From NCBI RefSeq assembly GCF_017876755.1, contig NZ_JAGIOO010000001.1, positions 5,813,786 to 5,877,785 of the forward strand: a DNA stretch of 64,000 bases. The letters run 5' to 3'. Under the pieces are notes generated by a model. The model made no database searches. It was not told the DNA's origin and saw only the letters and a list, made by a program, of their open reading frames with translations. Source of the DNA: Crossiella equi. GTDB lineage: Bacteria; Actinomycetota; Actinomycetes; Mycobacteriales; Pseudonocardiaceae. Positions 1-8,232 of the stretch are shown here, piece by piece (position 1 is the stretch's first letter; each line of letters opens with the position of its first letter). Made by a program: the position numbers and the translations under genes.

Positions 1-79
1 CGCGCTGGACCGCGAGCGCTACACCGTGAGCGCGGGCGGCATCGTCGTGCTCGGCAAGGGCGTGCGGGCGACCAGGTAG
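1..79 (+). CDS. glgC: Glucose-1-phosphate adenylyltransferase, C-terminal end (partial)
   Basis: Only the last 25 codons lie in the window; the frame starts at position 2 and ends with TAG at 77-79. The tail contains SAGGIVVLGKG, which I recognise as the C-terminal beta-helix end of actinobacterial GlgC. GlgC makes ADP-glucose from glucose-1-phosphate and ATP for glycogen and maltosyl precursor synthesis in the cytoplasm. The call rests on this short tail and on the neighbours, since glgC lies a few genes before sigE in mycobacteria. The gene converges on the O-methyltransferase, leaving only 25 bases between stop codons. Confidence 0.7.
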   Translation, partial: ALDRERYTVSAGGIVVLGKGVRATR

Positions 80-104
80 CCGCCCGCCAGCCCCGGGACT
101 GGCC

Positions 105-755
105 TCAGCCGGTCTTGGCGGCCACCAGCAGGCCGTCGCCCAGGGGCAGCAGCACCGGCACCAGCCGCTCGTCCTCGCGGACCAGCCGCGCGATCTCGCG
201 CAGTGCGTTGGTGTCCGGGTCGCGCTGGTCCGGGTCGGCCACCCGGCCGCCCCACAGGGCGTTGTCGAAGGCGATCACGCCGCCCGGGCGGAGCAGGCGG
301 ATGCCCTCCTCCAGGTAGCGGACGTACTCGGCCTTGGCCGCGTCCACGAAGACCAGGTCGTAGCCGCCGTCGGTGAGCCGGGGCAGCACGTCCAGGGCCT
401 GGCCGAGGATCAGGCGGGTGCGGCCCTGGCCGATCCCGGCCTCCAGGAAGGCCCGGCGGGCGGCCCGCTGGTGCTCGGGCTCGACGTCGATCGAGGTCAG
501 CACGCCGTCCTGGGCCATGCCCCGGAGCAGCCAGACACCGCTGACGCCCGCGCCGGTGCCGATCTCCACGACCACCCTGGCCTGCAGGGCGGCGGCCAGG
601 AAGGACAGGGCGGAGCCCCCGCTCGCGGCGATCGGCATGCAGCCCAGCTCGCGGCCCCGGGCCCGTGCGGCGACCAGCACCTCGTCCTCGGGGCGGAAGT
701 CCTCCACGTACTCGTGCACGGCCGATTCTCGCGTGGTCGGCATGTCCGGTGTCAC
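105..755 (-). CDS. SAM-dependent O-methyltransferase (catechol-OMT-like family)
   Basis: This 216-residue protein has a class I SAM-binding motif E64-IGTGAG, an acidic ribose-binding residue in SIDVEP near 90, and the metal and substrate residues D138-AAK and FDN (D164, N165). These are typical of the metal-dependent caffeoyl-CoA/catechol O-methyltransferase group. It is cytoplasmic and its substrate is unknown. It is divergent from sigE, as the equivalent methyltransferase is in mycobacteria. The GTG at 755 gives the full ORF but has no clear ribosome site; the ATG at 743 would shorten the protein by four residues. Confidence 0.85.
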   Translation of the reverse strand: MTPDMPTTRESAVHEYVEDFRPEDEVLVAARARGRELGCMPIAASGGSALSFLAAALQARVVVEIGTGAGVSGVWLLRGMAQDGVLTSIDVEPEHQRAARRAFLEAGIGQGRTRLILGQALDVLPRLTDGGYDLVFVDAAKAEYVRYLEEGIRLLRPGGVIAFDNALWGGRVADPDQRDPDTNALREIARLVREDERLVPVLLPLGDGLLVAAKTG

Positions 756-970
756 GAGCGGGAAGGTTACTGGCAGCCACCCCCACCGCAGGTGTACGCG
801 CCGTATCGAACGCCCATCGGGGCGGTTGTGCGGGCGAAGTCCACCCGGACGGCGGTTCCTCTGGATTCTCAGGCTGCTCTCAGCTCGTTCTCACCCTTGC
901 CTCACCGGCCTCGGACACAGTAGGTCGCACAGAAGTGAAGGGTGAACCCGAAGGACCCGTGGCACGTCCT

Positions 971-998
971 GGGAACTGAAGACCCATCCCGACACGTT
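971..998 (+). promoter_or_regulatory. Candidate ECF-sigma promoter of sigE
   Basis: GGGAAC at 971-976 is followed after 18 bases by CGTT at 995-998. This matches the GGAAC-N17-19-CGTT form known for mycobacterial SigE/SigH-type promoters. Transcription would begin near 1005, about 40 bases before the preferred sigE ATG and just ahead of an AGGAGG ribosome site at 1027-1032. It would let sigE activate its own transcription. Confidence 0.5.
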
Positions 999-1046
999 GA
1001 ACCGACAGAGCGGAACACCCGCTCGCAGGAGGTGCCTACCCGCACG

Positions 1047-1640
1047 ATGCGTACGCAGCAGACAGTTCCGGCCCCCGGCTCGGCGACCGCCGCCGTCCCG
1101 GTACAGGAGGCCGAGTGGACGGCACCCTCGTGGGACGAGGTTGTGCGTGAGCATGCGGACCGCGTGTACCGGCTGGCCTACCGTCTGACCGGCAACGCCT
1201 ACGACGCCGACGACCTCACCCAGGAGACCTTCATCCGGGTGTTCCGGTCGCTGGCCTCCTACAAGCCCGGCACCTTCGAGGGCTGGTTGCACCGCATCAC
1301 GACGAACCTGTTCCTGGACATGGCGCGTCGCAAGACCAAGGTGCGCATGGAGGGCCTCCCCGAGGACACCGACCGGCTGGCCGACGACGGCCCCACGCCG
1401 GAGGAGATCTACGACGACCTGCACCTGAGCCCGGAGCTCCAGGCCGCTCTCGACGAGCTGCCCCCGGAATTTCGCGCCGCTGTTGTCTTGTGCGACGTTG
1501 AGGGGTTGTCCTACGAAGAGATCGGCGCGACGCTGGGCGTGAAGCTCGGCACCGTGCGCAGCCGCATCCACCGTGGGCGGCAGGCACTGAAGGCGGCGCT
1601 GGAGAAGCACCGCGAGAAGGCGATGGAGGCGAACGGATGA
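1047..1640 (+). CDS. sigE: ECF RNA polymerase sigma factor SigE
   Basis: This sigma-70 family protein of 197 residues has region 2 ([21 protein letters not shown], split here as [12 protein letters not shown] and [10 protein letters not shown]) and region 4 with the helix-turn-helix [19 protein letters not shown]. It directs transcription of envelope and heat stress genes and is held inactive by the anti-sigma factor encoded next. I chose ATG 1047 because a candidate ECF promoter at 971-998 and AGGAGG at 1027-1032 lie just upstream. The frame is open back to GTG 942, but that start would lie upstream of the promoter. The stop overlaps the rseA start (ATGA). Gene order with rseA, htrA and tatB supports the SigE assignment. 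Confidence 0.93.
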   Translation: MRTQQTVPAPGSATAAVPVQEAEWTAPSWDEVVREHADRVYRLAYRLTGNAYDADDLTQETFIRVFRSLASYKPGTFEGWLHRITTNLFLDMARRKTKVRMEGLPEDTDRLADDGPTPEEIYDDLHLSPELQAALDELPPEFRAAVVLCDVEGLSYEEIGATLGVKLGTVRSRIHRGRQALKAALEKHREKAMEANG

Positions 1641-2248
1641 CGGACCTGCGCGGTTGGGTCAGGTCGGAGCAGCACCTCACCCCGGACGCGATCGTCGCGT
1701 TCGTCGACGGGGAGCTGTCTCCGGTCGCCCACGACCGGGCTTCGGCGCACGTGGCCAAGTGCCAGCTCTGCGCCGGTGAGGTCTCCGCTCAGCGCTCCGC
1801 CAAGTCGGCTCTGCGCACCTCGGCCCTGCCCGGGGTGTCCAGCCGCCTGATGGCTTCCCTGTGCGCCATCCCGCAGAACACCGAACTCCCCGCGATGCCC
1901 GACGAGCTCGCGGTCACCGACGACGGCCAGCTGGTCGCCGTGCAGCGCCCCAACGCCGCCAAGGCCGCGGCCGCCGCGCGCCCGGCCACCGGCTTCGGCT
2001 CCGGTCCCGTCCTGGGATCTGGTACCCCTTTCGGCGCGGGCCCGGCTTTTGGCCAGCGCCGGTTCGGCCTAGGCAACCGCCGGGTGCGTAACGGCGCGGG
2101 CATGGTCGTCTCCGGCTTCATGCTGGGCGCCCTGGCCCTCGCGGTCCCCGCCGCCTCCGCGCCGACGGCCGAGAACCAGCAGCCCACCAACGCCGGGATC
2201 GTGGACCAGATCCCCGCCGGTGTGCCCGCCAACATCAACGGCCGCTGA
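1637..2248 (+). CDS. rseA: Anti-sigma-E factor RseA (zinc-binding ZAS domain, membrane segment)
   Basis: The 203-residue protein has a zinc-associated anti-sigma motif, H38-x3-C42-x2-C45 (HVAKCQLC), near its N-terminus. A long Ala/Gly/Pro-rich linker follows, then a hydrophobic stretch at about 153-174 ([14 protein letters not shown]). It should sequester SigE until stress or phosphorylation-triggered proteolysis releases it, as described for mycobacterial RseA. The start overlaps the sigE stop by four bases, so translation is probably coupled. The hydrophobic segment suggests membrane anchoring with a short extracytoplasmic tail; this is inferred. Confidence 0.88.
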   Translation: MTDLRGWVRSEQHLTPDAIVAFVDGELSPVAHDRASAHVAKCQLCAGEVSAQRSAKSALRTSALPGVSSRLMASLCAIPQNTELPAMPDELAVTDDGQLVAVQRPNAAKAAAAARPATGFGSGPVLGSGTPFGAGPAFGQRRFGLGNRRVRNGAGMVVSGFMLGALALAVPAASAPTAENQQPTNAGIVDQIPAGVPANINGR

Positions 2249-2306
2249 CGCGTCTCGTCGCGTCCACCAGGAACTTCGGCTCCAACCGCGCACGGCTGCC
2301 ACTGGC

Positions 2307-2403
2307 GTGGCGCCGCAGGCGACACCCCCGCCCCGGCTGGCTTGTGTGTTTCGCGCGTGGCGAGGTCACCTGGGAGCGAAAACACCCGCGCGCGGAGCGC
2401 GCC
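2307..2403. repeat. Short copy of a palindromic intergenic repeat
   Basis: This 97-base stretch between rseA and htrA begins GTGGCGCCGCAGGCGACACC and ends with GCGCGCGGAGCGCGCC. It carries GTGTTTCGCG and GCGAAAACAC as inverted arms. The reverse complement of 4398-4551 matches it closely at both ends but has about 55 extra bases in the middle. The two copies lie in opposite orientation around htrA-tatB. It may be an extragenic palindrome, a MITE-like relic or an RNA-processing hairpin. Confidence 0.75.
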
Positions 2404-2455
2404 GGGAGAACAGCTCTACCGGGACTTCACCAGTCGTTTGGCACTCTCGTAGACG

Positions 2456-3955
2456 ATGAGCGAGCAGCAGCCCGACCCCAGCGCGGAGCAGCGACCGCGG
2501 CTCGAACCGCGCCCGCTGCACCGCCCCGCCGTCGACCCGGAGCAGTCGGCCGTCTTCAGCCGCCCCGCCGGGGTGGACGCGGCCTTCGACCCGCACCGCC
2601 CGGAGACGCCGAACCAGGCGATCCGGCTGGCCGTGCCGCCGCCCGAAGCCCTCAGCAAGGCCTTCGGCCGCCCGTCCGGCTCCGAGGACCTGCTGCAGCG
2701 CCCGCCCGGCGACCCTGCCGGGGACCCGCACCCCGAGCCCGACCCCGTGCTGTGGTCGGCCAACGGCGGTGCGCCCGAGGGTGCCGCCTGGCGTGACCCG
2801 GCCGCCGGGGCCGTGCTCGGGCCGCCCGCCACGCCGGTCGGCCAGGAAGGGCCCGAGGCGCCCGCCGCCACCGTGCCCGGGGCCCGGCTGAGCCTGCGCG
2901 AGCTGGCCTTCGGCAAGCGGCTCAAGCCGTCCGCGGTGGCTGGGTTGGTCGCCGTGGTGCTCGCCATCAGCCTGGTCGGCGGGGTGCTCGGCCGCCTGAC
3001 CGCCGAGGGCGCCAACCCGCTCAACGACCCCGACATCACGCTGGCCGAGGTCGCCCCCGGCAAGGAGCGCGACCCCGGTTCGCTGGCCGCGCTGGCCAAG
3101 AAGGTGCTGCCCTCGGTGGTCTCCATCGAGGTGCGGCTCGGTGACAGCGGCGGCCTGGGCTCGGGGGTGGTGATCGACGGCAAGGGCTACGTCATCACCA
3201 ACAACCACGTGGTGGAGATGGCGGCCAACGCGCAGAACGCCAAGGTCGAGGTCGTCTTCCACGACAGCCAGCGCGCGCCCGCCCGCATCGTCGGCCGCGA
3301 CCCCAAGAACGACCTGGCCGTGCTCAAGGTCGAGGTGTCCAACCTGACCGTCGCGCAGATCGGCAAGTCCGGCGACCTCCAGGTCGGCGACAAGGTCATC
3401 GCGATCGGCAACCCGCTCGGCCTGGCCGGGTCGGTGTCGGAGGGCATCGTGTCCGCGGTGAACCGCCCGTTCCGCATCGAGGACGTGGTGTTCAACGCGG
3501 TGCAGACCGACGCGGCCATCAACCAGGGCAACTCCGGCGGTGCGCTCGTCGACTCCACCGGCGCCCTGATCGGCATCAACACCGCGATCGTCTCCCGCAG
3601 CGGCGGCTCGGTCGGCCTGGGCTTCGCCATCCCGATCGACGACGCGAAGGGCATCGCCGAGGCGCTCATCCGCAGCGGTGTGGTCAAGCACCCCGAGATC
3701 GGCCTCAACCTGCGCTCGGTGATGAACGCCACGGTCAGCGGCGCCCAGGTGCAGAACGTGGTCCAGAACGGCGCCGCGGCCGAGGCCGGTGTCCAGGAGG
3801 GCGACGTCATCATGAAGCTGGGTGACCGCAACGTGAAGAACGCGGACGAACTGCTCGTCGCGGTGCAGCAGCACAAGATCGGCGAGACCGTGCCGGTCCT
3901 GTTGGCCCGCCAGGGCCGCCAACTGACCCTGAACGTCACGCTGAAGTCCGACTAA
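2456..3955 (+). CDS. htrA: HtrA/DegP-type serine protease with PDZ domain
   Basis: The 499-residue protein has a long Pro-rich cytoplasmic N-terminus (1-155), one membrane helix (about 160-180), a trypsin-like domain and a C-terminal PDZ domain (about 405-499). The catalytic triad is visible as His251 (TNNHVV), Asp286 (NDLAVL) and Ser360 (QGNSGG). It should act outside the membrane as a protease and chaperone for damaged envelope proteins. It follows sigE-rseA as in mycobacteria, where htrA belongs to the SigE stress system. It is separated from rseA by about 207 bases that contain a palindromic repeat, so it may be transcribed separately. Confidence 0.95.
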   Translation: MSEQQPDPSAEQRPRLEPRPLHRPAVDPEQSAVFSRPAGVDAAFDPHRPETPNQAIRLAVPPPEALSKAFGRPSGSEDLLQRPPGDPAGDPHPEPDPVLWSANGGAPEGAAWRDPAAGAVLGPPATPVGQEGPEAPAATVPGARLSLRELAFGKRLKPSAVAGLVAVVLAISLVGGVLGRLTAEGANPLNDPDITLAEVAPGKERDPGSLAALAKKVLPSVVSIEVRLGDSGGLGSGVVIDGKGYVITNNHVVEMAANAQNAKVEVVFHDSQRAPARIVGRDPKNDLAVLKVEVSNLTVAQIGKSGDLQVGDKVIAIGNPLGLAGSVSEGIVSAVNRPFRIEDVVFNAVQTDAAINQGNSGGALVDSTGALIGINTAIVSRSGGSVGLGFAIPIDDAKGIAEALIRSGVVKHPEIGLNLRSVMNATVSGAQVQNVVQNGAAAEAGVQEGDVIMKLGDRNVKNADELLVAVQQHKIGETVPVLLARQGRQLTLNVTLKSD

Positions 3956-3994
3956 GCTCCCTGGCAGAAAGCGGGTTCCGGGCGAGGAGGCAGG

Positions 3995-4393
3995 GTGTTC
4001 GAGAGCATCGGGTGGGCCGAGATCCTCGTGCTCATCGTCGCGGGCCTCTTCATCCTCGGCCCGGACCGCCTGCCGGAGGCCGCGGCCTGGCTCGGCCGCA
4101 CGCTCCGCAAGGTCCGCGAGTACGCCACCGGCGCGCGCGAGCAGCTGAAGTCCGAGATCGGACCGGACTTCGAGGAGTTCCGCAAGCCGCTGGAGGACCT
4201 GCGCAAGATCCGGGACTTCGACCCCCGGCGCGCGGTCACCAAGCACCTGCTGGACCTGGACTCGGACTTCAACCACAAGCCGAACGGGCACGCGCCGAGC
4301 GCGGGCGGTTCCTCGGCCACGCCGGTCCAGCCGACCGTGCAGCGGCCGCTGGAGTACAACGAGCGGCCGCCGTTCGACCCGGACGCTACGTGA
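3995..4393 (+). CDS. tatB: Twin-arginine translocase subunit TatB
   Basis: The 132-residue protein has the TatA/B form: a very short N-terminus, one membrane helix with [17 protein letters not shown] (residues 7-23), then an amphipathic helix and an acidic, polar tail. The conserved Gly-Pro hinge and Glu8 favour TatB. TatB binds TatC and receives folded twin-arginine substrates at the cytoplasmic membrane. The GTG start at 3995 is preceded by GAGGAGG at 3984-3990. It lies 39 bases after htrA, so they are probably cotranscribed. The mRNA would run straight into the palindromic repeat that starts 4 bases after the stop. Confidence 0.92.
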   Translation: MFESIGWAEILVLIVAGLFILGPDRLPEAAAWLGRTLRKVREYATGAREQLKSEIGPDFEEFRKPLEDLRKIRDFDPRRAVTKHLLDLDSDFNHKPNGHAPSAGGSSATPVQPTVQRPLEYNERPPFDPDAT

Positions 4394-4397
4394 CATT

Positions 4398-4551
4398 GGC
4401 GCGCTCCGCGCGCGGGTGTTTTTCGCTGGGGGAGTGACCTCGCCGCGGCCTCGCCACGCGCGAAGCAAGCTTCGGCGTGTCGAGAACGCGGCAAGGTCAC
4501 GCGAAAAACACAACAGCCACCGCGGGGCGGGGGTGTCGCCTTCGGCGCCAC
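4398..4551. repeat. Long copy of the palindromic intergenic repeat, probable two-way terminator
   Basis: This element lies between the convergent tatB and mrp genes. It folds on itself: GTGTTTTTCGC (4416-4426) pairs with GCGAAAAACAC (4501-4511), GTGACCTCGCCGCG (4434-4447) pairs with CGCGGCAAGGTCAC (4487-4500) with one mismatch, and an inner hairpin forms around GCGAAGCAAGCTTCG near 4460-4476. Its outer ends match the repeat at 2307-2403 in reverse orientation. A terminator role for both genes is likely from position. Its origin as a dispersed repeat is inferred from the second copy. Confidence 0.75.
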
Positions 4552-4595
4552 ACCGCGCCTGCACGTACGGCAGCAGTTGGGTCGGGAGCGTCGTG

Positions 4596-5741
4596 TCAGC
4601 GCCCGGCCGGGCTGACGCTCAGCAGGCGGCCGGACAGGCCCCGCGAGCGCACCGCCAGCTTCTCCGCGATGCCGCGCAGCACCTGCGCGGCCTTGGCCTC
4701 GGGCTCGGCCAGCACGATCGGCTCACCCGCGTCGCCCTGCTCGCGCAGGCGCGGGTCCAGCGGGACCTGGCCCAGCAGCGGGACCTCGGTGCCGATGACC
4801 GTGGTCAGCGAGTCGGCGACGATCTGGCCGCCGCCCGCACCGAAGACGTCCACCCGCTCGCCGTTCGGCAGCTCCAGCCAGGACATGTTCTCGATCACGC
4901 CCGCCACCCGCTGGCGGGTCTGCAGCGCGATGGCGCCCGCCCGCTCGGCCACCTCGGCGGCGGCCTGCTGCGGGGTGGTGACGACCAGGATCTCGGCGTT
5001 GGGCAGCAGCTGGGCGATGGAGATCGCCACGTCGCCGGTGCCGGGCGGCAGGTCCAGGAGCAGCACGTCCAGGTCGCCCCAGAACACGTCGGCCAGGAAC
5101 TGCTGGAGCGCGCGGTGCAGCATCGGGCCGCGCCAGACCACCGGGGTGTTGCCCGGCGTGAACATGCCGATGGAGATGACCTTCACGCCGTGCGCGGCTG
5201 GCGGCATGATCATCTTTTCCACCTGCGTCGGCTTGCCGGTGGCGCCGAGCATGCGGGGGATGGAGTGGCCGTAGATGTCGGCGTCCACCACGCCCACGGA
5301 CAGCCCGCGCGCGGCCATCGCGGCCGCCAGGTTGACCGTGACGCTGGACTTGCCGACCCCGCCCTTGCCGGAGGCCACGCAGTACACGCGGGTGAGCGAG
5401 CCGGGCTCGGCGAACGGGATGCGCGGCTCCTCCTGGCCCCCGCGCAGGCTCTTGCGCAGGTCGGTGCGCTGGGCGTCGCTCATCACGTCGAGCTCGACCC
5501 GGACACCGGTGACGCCCTCGACCGCGGCGACCGCCGCGGTGACGTCCTTGGTGATGCGGTCGCGCATGGGGCAGCCGGCGACGGTCAGGTAGACCGCGAC
5601 GTCAACCGAGCCGTCCTCGGCCACCACGACGTCCTTGACCATGCCCAGCTCGGTGATCGGTTTGCGGATCTCCGGGTCCTGGACGTGGGACAGGGCCTCG
5701 CGGATGGCGTCGACGGATGGGCTGACTCCGGAAGTGGTCAC
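4596..5741 (-). CDS. mrp: Mrp/NBP35-type ATPase, iron-sulfur cluster carrier family
   Basis: The 381-residue protein has an N-terminal MIP18/DUF59 domain (about 8-85, with AGCPMRD) and a P-loop ATPase domain starting at CVASGKGGVGKSS. Family members assemble and transfer Fe-S clusters in the cytoplasm. The usual C-terminal CxxC that holds the cluster is absent: the segment reads ENMSWLELPNGERV where other bacteria have CPHC. The single Cys in the DUF59 motif remains. The GTG start at 5741 is preceded by a TAGCAT -10-like hexamer only six bases upstream, suggesting a leaderless message. Confidence 0.9.
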   Translation of the reverse strand: MTTSGVSPSVDAIREALSHVQDPEIRKPITELGMVKDVVVAEDGSVDVAVYLTVAGCPMRDRITKDVTAAVAAVEGVTGVRVELDVMSDAQRTDLRKSLRGGQEEPRIPFAEPGSLTRVYCVASGKGGVGKSSVTVNLAAAMAARGLSVGVVDADIYGHSIPRMLGATGKPTQVEKMIMPPAAHGVKVISIGMFTPGNTPVVWRGPMLHRALQQFLADVFWGDLDVLLLDLPPGTGDVAISIAQLLPNAEILVVTTPQQAAAEVAERAGAIALQTRQRVAGVIENMSWLELPNGERVDVFGAGGGQIVADSLTTVIGTEVPLLGQVPLDPRLREQGDAGEPIVLAEPEAKAAQVLRGIAEKLAVRSRGLSGRLLSVSPAGR

Positions 5742-5836
5742 CCGCCCATGCTACGTCCCGCACCCCACCGGCAGGTTTGTCGTGTTACCTGGGGCACTCC
5801 GCGACCGGTTTGCAGCTCTCCGTAACATGGTGGATC

Positions 5837-6328
5837 GTGTCGGACCCGGGAACGGCTCGATTACCCTCCAGCAGCGAGCTCGCGGCCTGGCGCGCCTTCC
5901 TGCGCGCGCACGCCCGCATCACGCGCTGGCTGGAGGCTGAGCTCATCACCGAACAACGCCTGTCTCTCGCCGCCTACGACGTGCTCGTCCAGCTGGCCGA
6001 GTCACCGGAGCGCCAGCTGCGGATGACCGAGCTGGCCGAGGCCGTGCTGCTGTCCCGCTCGGGGGTGACCCGTCTCGTCGATCGGCTGGAACGCGCCGGA
6101 CTCGTCTGCCGCGAGCGCGCGGACGGTGACGGGCGGGGTGTGGTCGCTGTGCTGACCGACCGGGGGCTCGACCGGTTGCAGTCGGCCGCGGACATCCACC
6201 TGTCCGGCATCTCCAGGCACTTCGTGTCGATGCTGGGGCAGTCGGAGCTGGACTCGCTCGGCCGCACGTGCTCGCTGCTCGCCGATGGGGAGCTACCCGT
6301 CGCGTCGAACCGGCGCGCGCAGGCCTGA
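5837..6328 (+). CDS. MarR-family winged-helix regulator
   Basis: The 163-residue protein has the MarR fold, with the DNA-reading helix region MTELAEAVLLSRSGVTRLVDRLERAGLV followed by the wing ERADGDGRGVVAVLT and C-terminal dimer helices. It should bind DNA as a dimer and respond to a small ligand. The frame is open from 5777, but I prefer the GTG at 5837, because TAACAT (5823-5828) lies eight bases before it and no ribosome site is visible, which suggests a leaderless mRNA. It is divergent from mrp. Its target is unknown; its own promoter or mrp are the nearest candidates. Confidence 0.85.
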   Translation: MSDPGTARLPSSSELAAWRAFLRAHARITRWLEAELITEQRLSLAAYDVLVQLAESPERQLRMTELAEAVLLSRSGVTRLVDRLERAGLVCRERADGDGRGVVAVLTDRGLDRLQSAADIHLSGISRHFVSMLGQSELDSLGRTCSLLADGELPVASNRRAQA

Positions 6329-6351
6329 CACCCGCCTGGGCCCGGTCGGGC

Positions 6352-6915
6352 CTACGGCACGCGGTCGTCGGCCCACCGGGGGTCCTCGCGCACCCGATCG
6401 GCCACCTTCTCCCGCTTCTTGGGCTTGCCCGGCTTCTCCCCGCCGGTGAGGGCGGCCAGGTCGGCGCGCAGCCGGTCCAGCTCGCCGCGCAGGTAGTCGC
6501 GGGTGGCCACCTCGCCGACCGCGATGCGCAGCGCGGCCAGCTCGCGGGCCAGGTACTCGGTGTCGGCCTTGGTGCGCTCGGCGCGCGCCCGGTCCTCCTC
6601 CAGCGAGATGCGGTCCCGGTCGTCCTGGCGGTTCTGCGCCAGCAGGATCAGCGGCGCGGCGTAGGCGGCCTGGGTGGAGAAGGCCAGGTTGAGCAGGATG
6701 AACGGGTACGGGTCCCACTGGAGCGAGACCGCGAGCAGGTTCACCGCGATCCAGACGATCACGATCATCGTCTGCCAGAACAGGAACGTGCCGGTGCCCA
6801 GGAACCGGGCGATCCGCTCGGAGAAGCGGCCGAAGGCCTCGGGGTCCACGTCGAAGGACAGCCGCCGGGGCTGGCGGGGCTGGTCGAGCCTGCGGCGGGG
6901 CAGCAGCTCAGGCAT
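6352..6915 (-). CDS. DUF1003 family membrane protein
   Basis: The 187-residue protein has two adjacent membrane helices (FWQTMIVIVWIAVNLLAV and FILLNLAFSTQAAYAAPLIL) followed by a charged, probably coiled-coil C-terminus (DDRDRISLEEDRARAERTKAD). This is the DUF1003 pattern; no biochemical function is established to my knowledge. Its ATG at 6915 lies inside the last codons of the MgtE-like gene (8-base overlap), so the two are translationally coupled and probably act together, perhaps in divalent cation handling. The same gene pair occurs in mycobacteria near lpqY-sugABC. Confidence 0.82.
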   Translation of the reverse strand: MPELLPRRRLDQPRQPRRLSFDVDPEAFGRFSERIARFLGTGTFLFWQTMIVIVWIAVNLLAVSLQWDPYPFILLNLAFSTQAAYAAPLILLAQNRQDDRDRISLEEDRARAERTKADTEYLARELAALRIAVGEVATRDYLRGELDRLRADLAALTGGEKPGKPKKREKVADRVREDPRWADDRVP

Positions 6916-8209
6916 GGGAGACGTCCTCGTTCTCGGCAGGGGTGGCGTCGGGGACCTCGGTGTCCGGCAGGCCGCTCTCGCGCCAGTCCTCGGGCAGCAG
7001 GTGGTCCAGCACGTCGTCGACGGTGACCGCGCCCAGCAGGTGGTCGCCCTCGTCCACCACGGGCGCGCACACCAGGTTGTACGCGGCGAAGTAGCGGGTG
7101 ACATCCGACAGCGAGGCGGTCGGCGGCAGGCTGGACAGCCCGGTGTCCACCATGCCCGCGACCAGGTCCGACGGGGGTTCGCGCAGCAGCCGCTGGAAGT
7201 GCACGCAGCCCAGGTAGCGGCCGGTCGGGGTGGCACTGGGCGGGCGGCAGACGAAGACCATGCTGGCCAGCGCCGGGGTCAGGTCGCTGTTGCGCACGCG
7301 GGCCAGCGCCTCGGCGATCGTGGCGTCCGGGGTGAGCACGATCGGCTCGGGCGTCATCAGACCGCCCGCGGTGTCGAAGGAGTACTCGAGCAGGCGGCGC
7401 ACCGGCGCGGACTCCTCGGGCTGCATCAGCTCCAGCAGGCGGTTCTTCTCGATCTCGGGCAGCTCGGCCAGGATGTCCGCCGCGTCGTCGGGGTTCATCG
7501 CCTCCAGGACGTCCGCCGCGCGGTCCTCGCCCAGGTGCACCAGCAGGGCGATCTGGTCGTCCTCGGGCAGCTCCTCGACCACGTCGGCCAGGCGCTCGTC
7601 GTCCATCGCGTCGGCCACTTCGTAGCGGCGCTTGGGCGGCAGCTCGTGCAGGGCGCTGGCCACGTCCACCGCGCGCATGCCGTCGAAGACCGCGAGCAGC
7701 TGCTGGGTGCCCTGCGGCTGCTGGTCGATCCGCGCCCGGGCCAGGCCGCGCACCTTCTCCCACGCCAGCACCTGCACCGGGCCGCGGCGGCCCAGCCGTC
7801 CGGTGCGGGTGCGCACGGCGAGCTTGGCCACCAGCCAGTCCCGGGTGCGGGTGGGCTCCAGCCCGGCGTCCACCACCGAGGCCGGGGCACCGTCGGGTGT
7901 CTCCACCGGGGCGTCCAGCAGCTCGCCGATCACCAGGGCCTCGTTGGCGCGCTGGTGGAAGTGCCGCAGGTTCACCGACCCGGTGGCCAGCGCGACCGCG
8001 CTCGGCTCGATCGAGGTGACCCGCAGCATCGGCACGAAGATCCGGCGGCGGGTGATCAGCTCCACCACCAGCCCGAGCACCCGGGGCGGGGAGCGGTCCA
8101 CCCGGAGACCCACCACCACGTCCCGGACCTTGCCGATCGACTCGCCGTCCGGACCGAAGACCGGGAGACCGGCGAGCTGTGCGGCGAAAACCCTGCTCGG
8201 ACCTGCCAT
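6908..8209 (-). CDS. MgtE N-terminal-domain and CBS-domain protein without membrane helices
   Basis: The 433-residue protein starts with a PRC-barrel-like part (about 1-100, GLPVFGPDGESIGKVRDVV), then a second barrel-like stretch. It continues with the MgtE N-terminal superhelix (PPKRRYEVADAMDDERLADV and LPEDDQIALLVHLGEDRA) and two CBS domains (from about 290). It lacks the MgtE membrane channel, so it is a soluble regulator rather than a transporter. MgtE N and CBS domains sense Mg2+ in the true channel. The downstream DUF1003 gene overlaps it and may supply the membrane part. The ATG at 8209 is six bases from TAGCCT (8216-8221, minus strand), suggesting a leaderless transcript. Confidence 0.88.
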   Translation of the reverse strand: MAGPSRVFAAQLAGLPVFGPDGESIGKVRDVVVGLRVDRSPPRVLGLVVELITRRRIFVPMLRVTSIEPSAVALATGSVNLRHFHQRANEALVIGELLDAPVETPDGAPASVVDAGLEPTRTRDWLVAKLAVRTRTGRLGRRGPVQVLAWEKVRGLARARIDQQPQGTQQLLAVFDGMRAVDVASALHELPPKRRYEVADAMDDERLADVVEELPEDDQIALLVHLGEDRAADVLEAMNPDDAADILAELPEIEKNRLLELMQPEESAPVRRLLEYSFDTAGGLMTPEPIVLTPDATIAEALARVRNSDLTPALASMVFVCRPPSATPTGRYLGCVHFQRLLREPPSDLVAGMVDTGLSSLPPTASLSDVTRYFAAYNLVCAPVVDEGDHLLGAVTVDDVLDHLLPEDWRESGLPDTEVPDATPAENEDVSHA

Positions 8210-8232
8210 GAGCGCAGGCTAACGTTCCGGGC
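8210..8232. promoter_or_regulatory. Overlapping divergent promoters of the MgtE-like and PhzF genes
   Basis: Only 23 bases separate the two divergent start codons. On the plus strand TAACGT (8220-8225) lies seven bases before the phzF-like ATG. On the minus strand TAGCCT (8216-8221) lies six bases before the MgtE-like ATG. Both spacings suit leaderless transcripts, and the two hexamers share positions 8220-8221, so the promoters should exclude each other. The -35 regions would lie inside the opposite coding sequence. This is inferred from pattern only. Confidence 0.45.

Noticed and set aside
942-1046. Longer sigE product starting at GTG 942
   Set aside because: The candidate ECF promoter and ribosome site lie downstream of this codon, and the added residues show no sigma-factor features.
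2366-4564. 732-codon minus-strand open frame opposite htrA-tatB
   Set aside because: It is low-complexity Arg/Gly/Ala sequence antisense to two clearly recognised genes, an effect of high GC.
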